64,000 nucleotides of DNA, taken from positions 1 to 64,000 of the forward strand of contig CALYMY010000081.1 of NCBI GenBank assembly GCA_944548615.1, given 5' to 3'. Positions 9,625 through 23,604 of this stretch are shown here, piece by piece (the stretch's first letter is position 1; every line of letters starts with the position of its first letter). Both the position numbers and the translations under genes were made by a program. The notes beneath the pieces were generated by a model. The model did not search any database. It saw only the letters and a list, made by a program, of their open reading frames with translations, and was not told the DNA's origin. This DNA is from Micropterix aruncella (lineage: Eukaryota; Arthropoda; Insecta; Lepidoptera; Micropterigidae).

Positions 9625-12118
9625 TCTGATTAATATTAACGGAATTATAGACGATTTAATATCTGTATAGGTATATTGATTTATCGATTTAACGGTTTTG
9701 TTTCCTAGTAACGAGCTCGGGCGGTGGCCCGACTCGCAATAGAATATTTATCGATTTAACGATTTCTGTTTCTATGGTAACTTCAGCCCTCGTCATACTT
9801 GCAAAAGTTTATTTATCGATTTTACGATTTTTGTTTTCAATAGTAGCGATCCGAGCCAAGGGAGTTTTAGTATTTTTCCCGCGGCTTCGTTTAATAAATT
9901 AAATATTATATTCTTTATTTTATCATATACACACAAGCGAGGTGTCAAAAGATAGGGTTTTAGAACGCTTTTCATTTCATTGCTTCTGCTTTTTATCTCG
10001 TCTTCTTCTTCTTCTTTAATTACTTTTCAATACTATTTAATCTGTGCTTTTTCATTTTCATTTTCAGTGCCTTTGATCAACGAGAAGAGACAATATGGAG
10101 ACCACAGAAATAGAAGTGCCGTTTCGGAATTTCGAAGAAATACCGGAACGAGCCAGAGATATTGCCCGCGAGGCGTTAAACGAATTAAAAGGAGTAAACA
10201 ACCTACGGAAAGAGGTACGTGACAAGGACGAGGGAACTCCTCAACGGTCAACCGTAGAGACGTGAAATTTGGTATAGGCATTCCATTATGATGGCAATTA
10301 CTAAGTTCCACCATGACATGGCTGCTGCACCCAGGGTTGGCTCCCGACGAGGGAACTCCTCAACGGTCAACCCTAGAGACGTGAAATTTGTTATAGCCAT
10401 TCCATTATGATGGCAATTACTAAGTTCCACCATGACATGGCTGCTGCACCCAGGGTTGGCTCCCGACGAGGGAACTCCTCAACGGTCAACCGTAGAGACG
10501 TGAAATTTGGTATAGGCATTCCATTATGATGGCAATTACTAAGTTCCACCATGACATGGCTGCTGCACCCAGGGTTGGCTCCCGACGAGGGAACTCCTCA
10601 ACGGTCAACCGTAGAGACGTGAAATTTGGTATAGGCATTCCATTATGATGGCAATTTCTAAGTTCCACCATGACATCGCTGCTGCACCCAGGGTTTGCTC
10701 CCGACGAGGAAACTCCTCAACGGTCAACCGTAGAGACGTGAAATTTGGTATAGGCATTCCATTATGATGGCAATTACTAAGTTCCACCATGACATGGCTG
10801 CTGCACCCAGGGTTGGCTCCCGACGAGGGAACTCCTCAACGGTCAACCGTAGAGACGTGAAATTTGGTATAGGCATTCCATTATGATGGCAATTTCTAAG
10901 TTCCACCATGACATGGCTGCTGCACCCAGGGTTGGCTCCCGACGAGGGAAGCTTCATTTTGAACATAGAAATTGTTATGAAAAAATCACATTTTTCGAAA
11001 TAAATCGAGATAGAGTAAACCTACCGCGTTGCGGACTTTGGAGAGATCGACACCCCGCTTAAGCTCTACAAAATGGCATTTTTGAAATTTTGACATTTTG
11101 AAAATTTTTATATAGAATTTCATTTTAATACATAGAAATTATAATGAAAAAATCACATTTTTCGAAAAAGATCGTGATAGAGTAAACCTATAGCGTTACG
11201 GCGTTTGGACAGAACGACGGCCTTTGAAATCTCTACGAAATGGCATTTTCGAAATTTTGACATTTTGAATTTTTTTATATAAACTTTCATTTTGAACATA
11301 GAAATTGTTATGAATAAATGTCATTTTTCGAAAAAGACCGTGATAGAGTAAATCAAACGCGTTACGGTGTTCGGACAGAACGAAGGCCTTTGAAAACTCT
11401 ACGAAATGGCATTTTCGAAATTTTGACATTTTGAAATATTTTATATAAACTTTCATTTTGAACATAGAAATTGTTATGAAAAAATCACATTTTTCACAAA
11501 AGAACGAGATAGAGTAAATAAAACGCGTTACGGTGTTTGGACAGAACGAAGGCCTTTGAAATCTCTACGAAATGGCATTTTCGAAATTTAGACATTTTGA
11601 AATTTTTTATATAAACTTTCATTTTGAACATAGAAATTGTTATGAATAAATGTCATTTTTCGAAAAAGACCGTGATAGAGTAAATAAAACGCGTTACGGT
11701 GTTCGGACAGAACGAAGGCCTTTGAAATCTCTACGAAATGGCATTTTCGAAATTTTGACATTTTGAAATTTTTTATACAAACTTTAATTTTGGACATAGA
11801 AATTGTTATGAATAAATGTCATTTTTCGAAAAAGACCGTGATAGAGTAAATCAAACGCGTTACGTTGTTCGGGCAGAACGAAGGCCTTTGAAATCTCTAC
11901 GAAATGGCATTTTCGAAATTTTGACATTTTGAAATTTTTTATATAAACTTTCATTTTGAACATAGAAATTGTTATGAAAAAATCACATTTTTCGAAATAA
12001 ATTGGCTCCCGACGTTTGAGGGCTATTTCGCTAAAAGGCATCAATTATAGTCCTCCCTGTTTATTATTATCTAATAGAGTTTTGCTTTGCGCATCTAACG
12101 CTTCTTTTAATTTTCAAA
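9625..12118 (+). repeat. Macrosatellite unit 6 (complex; 6x119 + 6x166)
   Basis: Candidate ATG is at 10095, the 119-bp array is 10230-10943 and the 166-bp module is 10944-12002. A deleted base (TTTCCTAGTAAC near 9702) breaks the first X-box-like motif. This is the first unit with TTTGATCAAC upstream of the ATG. Confidence 0.95.
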
Positions 12119-14446
12119 TCTGATTAATATTAACGGAATTATAGACGATTTAATATCTGTATAGGTATATTGATTTATCGATTTAACGGTTTTGTTTCCA
12201 TAGTAACGAGCTCGGGCGGTGGCCCGACTCGCAATAGAATATTTATCGATTTAACAATTTCTGTTTCTATGGTAACTTCAGCCATCGTCATACTTGCAAA
12301 AGTTTATTTATCGATTTTACGATTTTTGTTTTCAATAGTAGCGATCCGAGCCAAGGGAGTTTTAGTATTTTTCCCGCGGCTTCGTTTAATAAATTAAATA
12401 TTATATTCTTTATTTTATCATATACACACAAGCGAGGTGTCAAAAGATAGGGTTTTAGAACGCTTTTCATTTCATTGTTTCTGCTTTTTATCTCGTCTTC
12501 TTCTTCTTCTTTAATTACTTTTCAATACTATTTAATCTGTGCTTTTTCATTTTCATTTTCAGTGCCTTTGATCAACGAGAAGAGACAATATGGAGACCAC
12601 AGAAATAGAAGTGCCGTTTCGGAATTTCGAAGAAATACCGGAACGAGCCAGAGATATTGCCCGCGAGGCGTTAAACGAATTAAAAGGAGTAAACAACCTA
12701 CGGAAAGAGGTACGTGACAAGGACGAGGGAACTCCTCAACGGTCAACCGTAGAGACGTGAAATTTGGTATAGGCATTCCATTATGATGGCAATTACTAAG
12801 TTCCACCATGACATGGCTGCTGCACCCAGGGTTGGCTCCCGACGAGGGAACTCCTCAACGGTCAACCGTAGAGACGTGAAATTTGGTATAGGCATTCCAT
12901 TATGATGGCAATTTCTAAGTTCCACCATGACATCGCTGCTGCACCCAGGGTTGGCTCCCGACGAGGGAACTCCTCAACGGTCAACCGTAGAGACGTGAAA
13001 TTTGGTATAGGCATTCCATTATGATGGCAATTACTAAGTTCCACCATGACATGGCTGCTGCACCCAGGGTTGGCTCCCGACGAGGGAACTCCTCAACGGT
13101 CAACCGTAGAGACGTGAAATTTGGTATAGGCATTCCATTATGATGGCAATTTCTAAGTTCCACCATGACATCGCTGCTGCACCCAGGGTTTGCTCCCGAC
13201 GAGGAAACTCCTCAACGGTCAACCGTAGAGACGTGAAATTTGGTATAGGCATTCCATTATGATGGCAATTACTAAGTTCCACCATGACATGGCTGCTGCA
13301 CCCAGGGTTGGCTCCCGACGAGGGAACTCCTCAACGGTCAACCGTAGAGACGTGAAATTTGGTATAGGCATTCCATTATGATGGCAATTTCTAAGTTCCA
13401 CCATGACATGGCTGCTGCACCCAGGGTTGGCTCCCGACGAGGGAAGCTTCATTTTGAACATAGAAATTGTTATGAAAAAATCACATTTTTCGAAATAAAT
13501 CGAGATAGAGTAAACCTACCGCGTTGCGGACTTTGGAGAGATCGACACCCCGCTTAAGCTCTACAAAATGGCATTTTTGAAATTTTGACATTTTGAAAAT
13601 TTTTATATAGAATTTCATTTTAAACATAGAAATTATAATGAAAAAATCACATTTTTCGAAAAAGATCGTGATAGAGTAAACCTATAGCGTTACGGCGTTT
13701 GGACAGAACGACGGCCTTTGAAATCTCTACGAAATGGCATTTTCGAAATTTTGACATTTTGAATTTTTTTATATAAACTTTCATTTTGAACATAGAAATT
13801 GTTATGAATAAATGTCATTTTTCGAAAAAGACCGTGATAGAGTAAATCAAACGCGTTACGGTGTTCGGACAGAACGAAGGCCTTTGAAAACTCTACGAAA
13901 TGGCATTTTCGAAATTTTGACATTTTGAAATATTTTATATAAACTTTCATTTTGAACATAGAAATTGTTATGAAAAAATCACATTTTTCACAAAAGAACG
14001 AGATAGAGTAAATAAAACGCGTTACGGTGTTTGGACAGAACGAAGGCCTTTGAAATCTCTACGAAATGGCATTTTCGAAATTTTGACATTTTGAAATTTT
14101 TTATATAAACTTTCATTTTGAACATAGAAATTGTTATGAATAAATGTCATTTTTCGAAAAAGACCGTGATAGAGTAAATAAAACGCGTTACGGTGTTCGG
14201 GCAGAACGAAGGCCTTTGAAATCTCTACGAAATGGCATTTTCGAAATTTTGACATTTTGAAATTTTTTATATAAACTTTCATTTTGAACATAGAAATTGT
14301 TATGAAAAAATCACATTTTTCGAAATAAATTGGCTCCCGACGTTTGAGGGCTATTTCGCTAAAAGGCATCAATTATAGTCCTCCCTGTTTATTATTATCT
14401 AATAGAGTTTTGCTTTGCGCATCTAACGCTTCTTTTAATTTTCAAA
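12119..14446 (+). repeat. Macrosatellite unit 7 (complex; 6x119 + 5x166)
   Basis: Candidate ATG is at 12590, the 119-bp array is 12725-13438 and the 166-bp module is 13439-14330. It lacks the TTGTTATAGCC monomer variant that is second in most late units. Confidence 0.95.
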
Positions 14447-16893
14447 TCTGATTCATATTAACGGAATTATAGACGATTTAATATCTGTATAGGTATATTG
14501 ATTTATCGATTTAACGGTTTTGTTTCCATAGTAACGAGCTCGGGCGGTGGCCCGACTCGCAATAGAATATTTATCGATTTAACGATTTCTGTTTCTATGG
14601 TAACTTCAGCCCTCGTCATACTTGCAAAAGTTTATTTATCGATTTTACGATTTTTGTTTTCAATAGTAGCGATCCGAGCCAAGGGAGTTTTAGTATTTTT
14701 CCCGCGGCTTCGTTTAATAAATTAAATATTATATTCTTTATTTTATCATATACACACAAGCGAGGTGTCAAAAGATAGGGTTTTAGAACGCTTTTCATTT
14801 CATTGCTTCTGCTTTTTATCTCGTCTTCTTCTTCTTCTTTAATTACTTTTCAATACTATTTAATCTGTGCTTTTTCATTTTCATTTTCAGTGCCTTTGAT
14901 CAACGAGAAGAGACAATATGGAGACCACAGAAATAGAAGTGCCGTTTCGGAATTTCGAAGAAATACCGGAACGAGCCAGAGATATTGCCCGCGAGGCGTT
15001 AAACGAATTAAAAGGAGTAAACAACCTACGGAAAGAGGTACGTGACAAGGACGAGGGAACTCCTCAACGGTCAACCGTAGAGACGTGAAATTTGGTATAG
15101 GCATTCCATTATGATGGCAATTACTAAGTTCCACCATGACATGGCTGCTGCACCCAGGGTTGGCTCCCGACGAGGGAACTCCTCAACGGTCAACCCTAGA
15201 GACGTGAAATTTGTTATAGCCATTCCATTATGATGGCAATTACTAAGTTCCACCATGACATGGCTGCTGCACCCAGGGTTGGCTCCCGACGAGGGAACTC
15301 CTCAACGGTCAACCGTAGAGACGTGAAATTTGGTATAGGCATTCCATTATGATGGCAATTTCTAAGTTCCACCATGACATCGCTGCTGCACCCAGGGTTG
15401 GCTCCCGACGAGGGAACTCCTCAACGGTCAACCGTAGAGACGTGAAATTTGGTATAGGCATTCCATTATGATGGCAATTACTAAGTTCCACCATGACATG
15501 GCTGCTGCACCCAGGGTTGGCTCCCGACGAGGGAACTCCTCAACGGTCAACCGTAGAGACGTGAAATTTGGTATAGGCATTCCATTATGATGGCAATTTC
15601 TAAGTTCCACCATGACATCGCTGCTGCACCCAGGGTTTGCTCCCGACGAGGAAACTCCTCAACGGTCAACCGTAGAGACGTGAAATTTGGTATAGGCATT
15701 CCATTATGATGGCAATTACTAAGTTCCACCATGACATGGCTGCTGCACCCAGGGTTGGCTCCCGACGAGGGAACTCCTCAACGGTCAACCGTAGAGACGT
15801 GAAATTTGGTATAGGCATTCCATTATGATGGCAATTTCTAAGTTCCACCATGACATGGCTGCTGCACCCAGGGTTGGCTCCCGACGAGGGAAGCTTCATT
15901 TTGAACATAGAAATTGTTATGAAAAAATCACATTTTTCGAAATAAATCGAGATAGAGTAAACCTACCGCGTTGCGGACTTTGGAGAGATCGACACCCCGC
16001 TTAAGCTCTACAAAATGGCATTTTTGAAATTTTGACATTTTGAAAATTTTTATATAGAATTTCATTTTAAACATAGAAATTATAATGAAAAAATCACATT
16101 TTTCGAAAAAGATCGTGATAGAGTAAACCTATAGCGTTACGGCGTTTAAACAGAACGACGGCCTTTGAAATCTCTACGAAATGGCATTTTCGAAATTTTG
16201 ACATTTTGAATTTTTTTATATAAACTTTCATTTTGAACATAGAAATTGTTATGAATAAATGTCATTTTTCGAAAAAGACCGTGATAGAGTAAATCAAACG
16301 CGTTACGGTGTTCGGACAGAACGAAGGCCTTTGAAAACTCTACGAAATGGCATTTTCGAAATTTTGACATTTTGAAATATTTTATATAAACTTTCATTTT
16401 GAACATAGAAATTGTTATGAAAAAATCACATTTTTCACAAAAGAACGAGATAGAGTAAATAAAACGCGTTACGGTGTTTGGACAGAACGAAGGCCTTTGA
16501 AATCTCTACGAAATGGCATTTTCGAAATTTTGACATTTTGAAATTTTTTATATAAACTTTCATTTTGAACATAGAAATTGTTATGAATAAATGTCATTTT
16601 TCGAAAAAGACCGTGATAGAGTAAATAAAACGCGTTACGGTGTTCGGGCAGAACGAAGGCCTTTGAAATCTCTACGAAATGGCATTTTCGAAATTTTGAC
16701 ATTTTGAAATTTTTTATATAAACTTTCATTTTGAACATAGAAATTGTTATGAAAAAATCACATTTTTCGAAATAAATTGGCTCCCGACGTTTGAGGGCTA
16801 TTTCGCTAAAAGGCATCAATTATAGTCCTCCCTGTTTATTATTATCTAATAGAGTTTTGCTTTGCGCATCTAACGCTTCTTTTAATTTTCAAA
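14447..16893 (+). repeat. Macrosatellite unit 8 (complex; 7x119 + 5x166)
   Basis: Candidate ATG is at 14918, the 119-bp array is 15053-15885 and the 166-bp module is 15886-16777. Its 7+5 composition is the simplest form from which P (14+5) and Q (7+10) could arise by doubling one module. It shares the private ATTCATATT start with unit 9. Confidence 0.95.
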
Positions 16894-18842
16894 TCTGATT
16901 CATATTAACGGAATTATAGACGATTTAATATCTGTATAGGTATATTGATTTATCGATTTAACGGTTTTGTTTCCATAGTAACGAGCTCGGGCGGTGGCCC
17001 GACTCGCAATAGAATATTTATCGATTTAACGATTTCTGTTTCTATGGTAACTTCAGCCCTCGTCATACTTGCAAAAGTTTATTTATCGATTTTACGATTT
17101 TTGTTTTCAATAGTAGCGATCCGAGCCAAGGGAGTTTTAGTATTTTTCCCGCGGCTTCGTTTAATAAATTAAATATTATATTCTTTATTTTATCATATAC
17201 ACACAAGCGAGGTGTCAAAAGATAGGGTTTTAGAACGCTTTTCATTTCATTGCTTCTGCTTTTTATCTCGTCTTCTTCTTCTTCTTTAATTACTTTTCAA
17301 TACTATTTAATCTGTGCTTTTTCATTTTCATTTTCAGTGCCTTTGATCAACGAGAAGAGACAATATGGAGACCACAGAAATAGAAGTGCCGTTTCGGAAT
17401 TTCGAAGAAATACCGGAACGAGCCAGAGATATTGCCCGCGAGGCGTTAAACGAATTAAAAGGAGTAAACAACCTACGGAAAGAGGTACGTGACAAGGACG
17501 AGGGAACTCCTCAACGGTCAACCGTAGAGACGTGAAATTTGGTATAGGCATTCCATTATGATGGCAATTACTAAGTTCCACCATGACATGGCTGCTGCAC
17601 CCAGGGTTGGCTCCCGACGAGGGAACTCCTCAACGGTCAACCGTAGAGACGTGAAATTTGTTATAGCCATTCCATTATGATGGCAATTACTAAGTTCCAC
17701 CATGACATGGCTGCTGCACCCAGGGTTGGCTCCCGACGAGGGAACTCCTCAACGGTCAACCGTAGAGACGTGAAATTTGGTATAGGCATTCCATTATGAT
17801 GGCAATTTCTAAGTTCCACCATGACATCGCTGCTGCACCCAGGGTTGGCTCCCGACGAGGGAACTCCTCAACGGTCAACCGTAGAGACGTGAAATTTGGT
17901 ATAGGCATTCCATTATGATGGCAATTACTAAGTTCCACCATGACATGGCTGCTGCACCCAGGGTTGGCTCCCGACGAGGGAACTCCTCAACGGTCAACCG
18001 TAGAGACGTGAAATTTGGTATAGGCATTCCATTATGATGGCAATTTCTAAGTTCCACCATGACATCGCTGCTGCACCCAGGGTTTGCTCCCGACGAGGAA
18101 ACTCCTCAACGGTCAACCGTAGAGACGTGAAATTTGGTATAGGCATTCCATTATGATGGCAATTACTAAGTTCCACCATGACATGGCTGCTGCACCCAGG
18201 GTTGGCTCCCGACGAGGGAACTCCTCAACGGTCAACCGTAGAGACGTGAAATTTGGTATAGGCATTCCATTATGATGGCAATTTCTAAGTTCCACCATGA
18301 CATGGCTGCTGCACCCAGGGTTGGCTCCCGACGAGGGAAGCTTCATTTTGAACATAGAAATTGTTATGAAAAAATCACATTTTTCGAAATAAATCGAGAT
18401 AGAGTAAACCTACCGCGTTGCGGACTTTGGAGAGATCGACACCCCGCTTAAGCTCTACAAAATGGCATTTTTGAAATTTTGACATTTTGAAATTTTTTAT
18501 ATAAACTTTCATTTTGAACATAGAAATTGTTATGAATAAATGTCATTTTTCGAAAAAGACCGTGATAGAGTAAATAAAACGCGTTACGGTGTTCGGGCAG
18601 AACGAAGGCCTTTGAAATCTCTACGAAATGGCATTTTCGAAATTTTGACATTTTGAAATTTTTTATATAAACTTTCATTTTGAACATAGAAATTGTTATG
18701 AAAAAATCACATTTTTCGAAATAAATTGGCTCCCGACGTTTGAGGGCTATTTCGCTAAAAGGCATCAATTATAGTCCTCCCTGTTTATTATTATCCAATA
18801 GAGTTTTGCTTTGCGCATCTAACGCTTCTTTTAATTTTCAAA
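16894..18842 (+). repeat. Macrosatellite unit 9 (complex; 7x119 + 2x166)
   Basis: Candidate ATG is at 17365, the 119-bp array is 17500-18332 and the 166-bp module is 18333-18726. The short 166-bp module closely resembles that of unit 5. The second monomer has TTGTTATAGCC but keeps ACCGTAG. Confidence 0.95.
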
Positions 18843-21800
18843 TCTGATTAATATTAACGGAATTATAGACGATTTAATATCTGTATAGGTATATTGATTT
18901 ATCGATTTAAAGACGATTTAATATCTGTATAGGTATATTGATTTATCGATTTAACGGTTTTGTTTCCATAGTAACGAGCTCGGGCGGTGGCCCGACTCGC
19001 AATAGAATATTTATCGATTTAACGATTTCTGTTTCTATGGTAACTTCAGCCCTCGTCATACTTGCAAAAGTTTATTTATCGATTTTACGATTTTTGTTTT
19101 CAATAGTAGCGATCCGAGCCAAGGGAGTTTTAGTATTTTTCCCGCGGCTTCGTTTAATAAATTAAATATTATATTCTTTATTTTATCATATACACACAAG
19201 CGAGGTGTCAAAAGATAGGGTTTTAGAACGCTTTTCATTTCATTGCTTCTGCTTTTTATCTCGTCTTCTTCTTCTTCTTTAATTACTTTTCAATACTATT
19301 TAATCTGTGCTTTTTCATTTTCATTTTCAGTGCCTTTGATCAACGAGAAGAGACAATATGGAGACCACAGAAATAGAAGTGCCGTTTCGGAATTTCGAAG
19401 AAATACCGGAACGAGCCAGAGATATTGCCCGCGAGGCGTTAAACGAATTAAAAGGAGTAAACAACCTACGGAAAGAGGTACGTGACAAGGACGAGGGAAC
19501 TCCTCAACGGTCAACCGTAGAGACGTGAAATTTGGTATAGGCATTCCATTATGATGGCAATTACTAAGTTCCACCATGACATGGCTGCTGCACCCAGGGT
19601 TGGCTCCCGACGAGGGAACTCCTCAACGGTCAACCCTAGAGACGTGAAATTTGTTATAGCCATTCCATTATGATGGCAATTACTAAGTTCCACCATGACA
19701 TGGCTGCTGCACCCAGGGTTGGCTCCCGACGAGGGAACTCCTCAACGGTCAACCGTAGAGACGTGAAATTTGATATAGGCATTCCATTATGATGGCAATT
19801 TCTAAGTTCCACCATGACATCGCTGCTGCACCCAGGGTTGGCTCCCGACGAGGAAACTCCTCAACGGTCAACCGTAGAGACGTGAAATTTGGTATAGGCA
19901 TTCCATTATGATGGCAATTTCTAAGTTCCACCATGACATCGCTGCTGCACCCAGGGTTGGCTCCCGACGAGGAAACTCCTCAACGGTCAACCGTAGAGAC
20001 GTGAAATTTGGTATAGGCATTCCATTATGATGGCAATTTCTAAGTTCCACCATGACATCGCTGCTGCACCCAGGGTTGGCTCCCGACGAGGAAACTCCTC
20101 AACGGTCAACCGTAGAGACGTGAAATTTGGTATAGGCATTCCATTATGATGGCAATTACTAAGTTCCACCATGACATGGCTGCTGCATCCAGGGTTGGCT
20201 CCCGACGAGGGAACTCCTCAACGGTCAACCGTAGAGACGTGAAATTTGGTATAGGCATTCCATTATGATGGCAATTACTAAGTTCCACCATGACATGGCT
20301 GCTGCACCCAGGGTTGGCTCCCGACGAGGGAACTCCTCAACGGTCAACCGTAGAGACGTGAAATTTGGTATAGGCATTCCATTATGATGGCAATTTCTAA
20401 GTTCCACCATGACATCGCTGCTGCACCCAGGGTTGGCTCCCGACGAGGAAACTCCTCAACGGTCAACCGTAGAGACGTGAAATTTGGTATAGGCATTCCA
20501 TTATGATGGCAATTACTAAGTTCCACCATGACATGGCTGCTGCATCCAGGGTTGGCTCCCGACGAGGGAACTCCTCAACGGTCAACCGTAGAGACGTGAA
20601 ATTTGGTATAGGCATTCCATTATGATGGCAATTACTAAGTTCCACCATGACATGGCTGCTGCACCCAGGGTTGGCTCCCGACGAGGGAACTCCTCAACGG
20701 TCAACCGTAGAGACGTGAAATTTGGTATAGGCATTCCATTATGATGGCAATTTCTAAGTTCCACCATGACATGGCTGCTGCACCCAGGGTTGGCTCCCGA
20801 CGAGGGAACTCCTCAACGGTCAACCGTAGAGACGTGAAATTTGGTATAGGCATTCCATTATTATGGCAATTTCTAAGTTCCACCATGACATCGCTGCTGC
20901 ACCCAGGGTTGGCTCCCGACGAGGAAACTCCTCAACGGTCAACCGTAGAGACGTGAAATTTGGTTTAGGCATTCCATTATGATGGCAATTACTAAGTTCC
21001 ACCATGACATGGCTGCTGCACCCAGGGTTGGCTCCCGACGAGGGAACTCCTCAACGGTCAACCGTAGAGACGTGAAATTTGGTATAGGCATTCCATTATG
21101 ATGGCAATTACTAAGTTCCACCATGACATGGCTGCTGCACCCAGGGTTGGCTCCCGACGAGGGAAGCTTCATTTTGAACATAGAAATTGTTATGAAAAAA
21201 TCACATTTTTCGAAATAAATCGAGATAGAGTAAACCTACCGCGTTGCGGACTTTGGAGAGATCGACACCCCGCTTAAGCTCTACAAAATGGCATTTTTGA
21301 AATTTTGACATTTTGAAAATTTTTATATAGAATTTCATTTTAAACATAGAAATTATAATGAAAAAATCACATTTTTCGAAAAAGATCGTGATAGAGTAAA
21401 CCTATAGCGTTACGGCGTTCGGACAGAACGACGGCCTTGGTATTCTCTTCGAAATGGCATTTTCGAAATTTTGACATTTTGAAATTTTTTATATAAACTT
21501 TCATTTTGAACATAGAAATTGTTATGAATAAATGTCATTTTTCGAAAAAGACCGTGATAGAGTAAATAAAACGCGTTACGGTGTTCGGACAGAACGAAGG
21601 CCTTTGAAATCTCTACGAAATGGCATTTTCGAAATTTTGACATTTTGAAATTTTTTTTATAAACTTTCATTTTGAACATAGAAATTGTTATGAATAAATG
21701 TCATTTTTCGAAAAAGACCGTGATAGAGTAAATAAAACGCGTTACGGTGTTCGGACAGAACGAAGGCCTTTGAAATCTCTACGAAATGGCATTTTCGAAA

Positions 21801-22166
21801 TTTTGACATTTTGAAATTTTTTATACAAACTTTCATTTTGAACATAGAAATTGTTATGAATAAATGTCATTTTTCGAAAAAGACCGTGATAGAGTAAATC
21901 AAACGCGTTACGTTGTTCGGGCAGAACGAAGGCCTTTGAAATCTCTACGAAATGGAATTTTCGAAATTTTGACATTTTGAAATTTTTTATATAAACTTTC
22001 ATTTTGAACATAGAAATTGTTATGAAAAAATCACATTTTTCGAAATAAATTGGCTCCCGACGTTTGAGGGCTATTTCGCTAAAAGGCATCAATTATAGTC
22101 CTCCCTGTTTATTATTATCTAATAGAGTTTTGCTTTGCGCATCAAACGCTTCTTTTAATTTTCAAA
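18843..22166 (+). repeat. Macrosatellite unit 10 (type P; 14x119 + 5x166)
   Basis: Candidate ATG is at 19358, the 119-bp array is 19493-21158 and the 166-bp module is 21159-22050. It is 44 bp longer than other P units because of a local duplication (18867-18910 and 18911-18954). Private base: A at 19773 (TTGATATAGG). Confidence 0.95.
18867..18954 (+). repeat. 44-bp tandem duplication in the unit 10 leader
   Basis: The segment starting AGACGATTTAATATCTGTAT occurs at 18867 and again at 18911. No other unit has it. It fully accounts for unit 10 being 44 bp longer than other P units. Confidence 0.9.
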
Positions 22167-22609
22167 TCTGATTAATATTAACGGAATTATAGACGATTTA
22201 ATATCTGTATAGGTATATTGATTTATCGATTTAACGGTTTTGTTTCCATAGTAACGAGCTCGGGCGGTGGCCCGACTCGCAATAGAATATTTATCGATTT
22301 AACGATTTCTGTTTCTATGGTAACTTCAGCCCTCGTCATACTTGCAAAAGTTTATTTATCGATTTTACGATTTTTGTTTTCAATAGTAGCGATCCGAGCC
22401 AAGGGAGTTTTAGTATTTTTCCCGCGGCTTCGTTTAATAAATTAAATATTATATTCTTTATTTTATCATATACACACAAGCAGGTGTCAAAAGATAGGGT
22501 TTTAGAACGCTTTTCACTTCATTGCTTCTGCTTTTTATCTCGTCTTCTTCTTCTTCTTTAATTACTTTTCAATACTATTTAATCTGTGCTTTTTCATTTT
22601 CATTTTCAG

Positions 22610-22756
22610 TGCCTTTGATCAACGAGAAGAGACAATATGGAGACCACAGAAATAGAAGTGCCGTTTCGGAATTTCGAAGAAATACCGGAACGAGCCAGAG
22701 ATATTGCCCGCGAGGCGTTAAACGAATTAAAAGGAGTAAACAACCTACGGAAAGAG
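22610..22756 (+). other. Candidate 147-nt exon, unit 11 (late-family form)
   Basis: This form is typical of units 6-22. The acceptor, ATG (22637) and donor GTACGT (22757) are all kept. Compared with the early form, isoleucine 31 is leucine (ATA to TTA), and a C-to-A change 19 bases before the ATG turns TGC into TGA in the same frame (TGCCTTTGATCA). If translated, this copy must start at the ATG. The late exon therefore cannot be an internal coding exon read in this frame from upstream. Confidence 0.45.
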
Positions 22757-23604
22757 GTACGTGACAAGGACGAGGGAACTCCTCAACGGTCAACCGTAGA
22801 GACGTGAAATTTGGTATAGGCATTCCATTATGATGGCAATTACTAAGTTCCACCATGACATGGCTGCTGCACCCAGGGTTGGCTCCCGACGAGGGAACTC
22901 CTCAACGGTCAACCCTAGAGACGTGAAATTTGTTATAGCCATTCCATTATGATGGCAATTACTAAGTTCCACCATGACATGGCTGCTGCACCCAGGGTTG
23001 GCTCCCGACGAGGGAACTCCTCAACGGTCAACCGTAGAGACGTGAAATTTGGTATAGGCATTCCATTATGATGGCAATTTCTAAGTTCCACCATGACATC
23101 GCTGCTGCACCCAGGGTTGGCTCCCGACGAGGGAACTCCTCAACGGTCAACCGTAGAGACGTGAAATTTGGTATAGGCATTCCATTATGATGGCAATTAC
23201 TAAGTTCCACCATGACATGGCTGCTGCACCCAGGGTTGGCTCCCGACGAGGGAACTCCTCAACGGTCAACCGTAGAGACGTGAAATTTGGTATAGGCATT
23301 CCATTATGATGGCAATTTCTAAGTTCCACCATGACATCGCTGCTGCACCCAGGGTTTGCTCCCGACGAGGAAACTCCTCAACGGTCAACCGTAGAGACGT
23401 GAAATTTGGTATAGGCATTCCATTATGATGGCAATTACTAAGTTCCACCATGACATGGCTGCTGCACCCAGGGTTGGCTCCCGACGAGGGAACTCCTCAA
23501 CGGTCAACCGTAGAGACGTGAAATTTGGTATAGGCATTCCATTATGATGGCAATTTCTAAGTTCCACCATGACATGGCTGCTGCACCCAGGGTTGGCTCC
23601 CGAC

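Noticed and set aside
1..22166. Ribosomal DNA intergenic spacer with subrepeats
   Set aside because: The module plan resembles a spacer, but no 18S, 5.8S, 28S or 5S sequence appears between subrepeat blocks in 64 kb.
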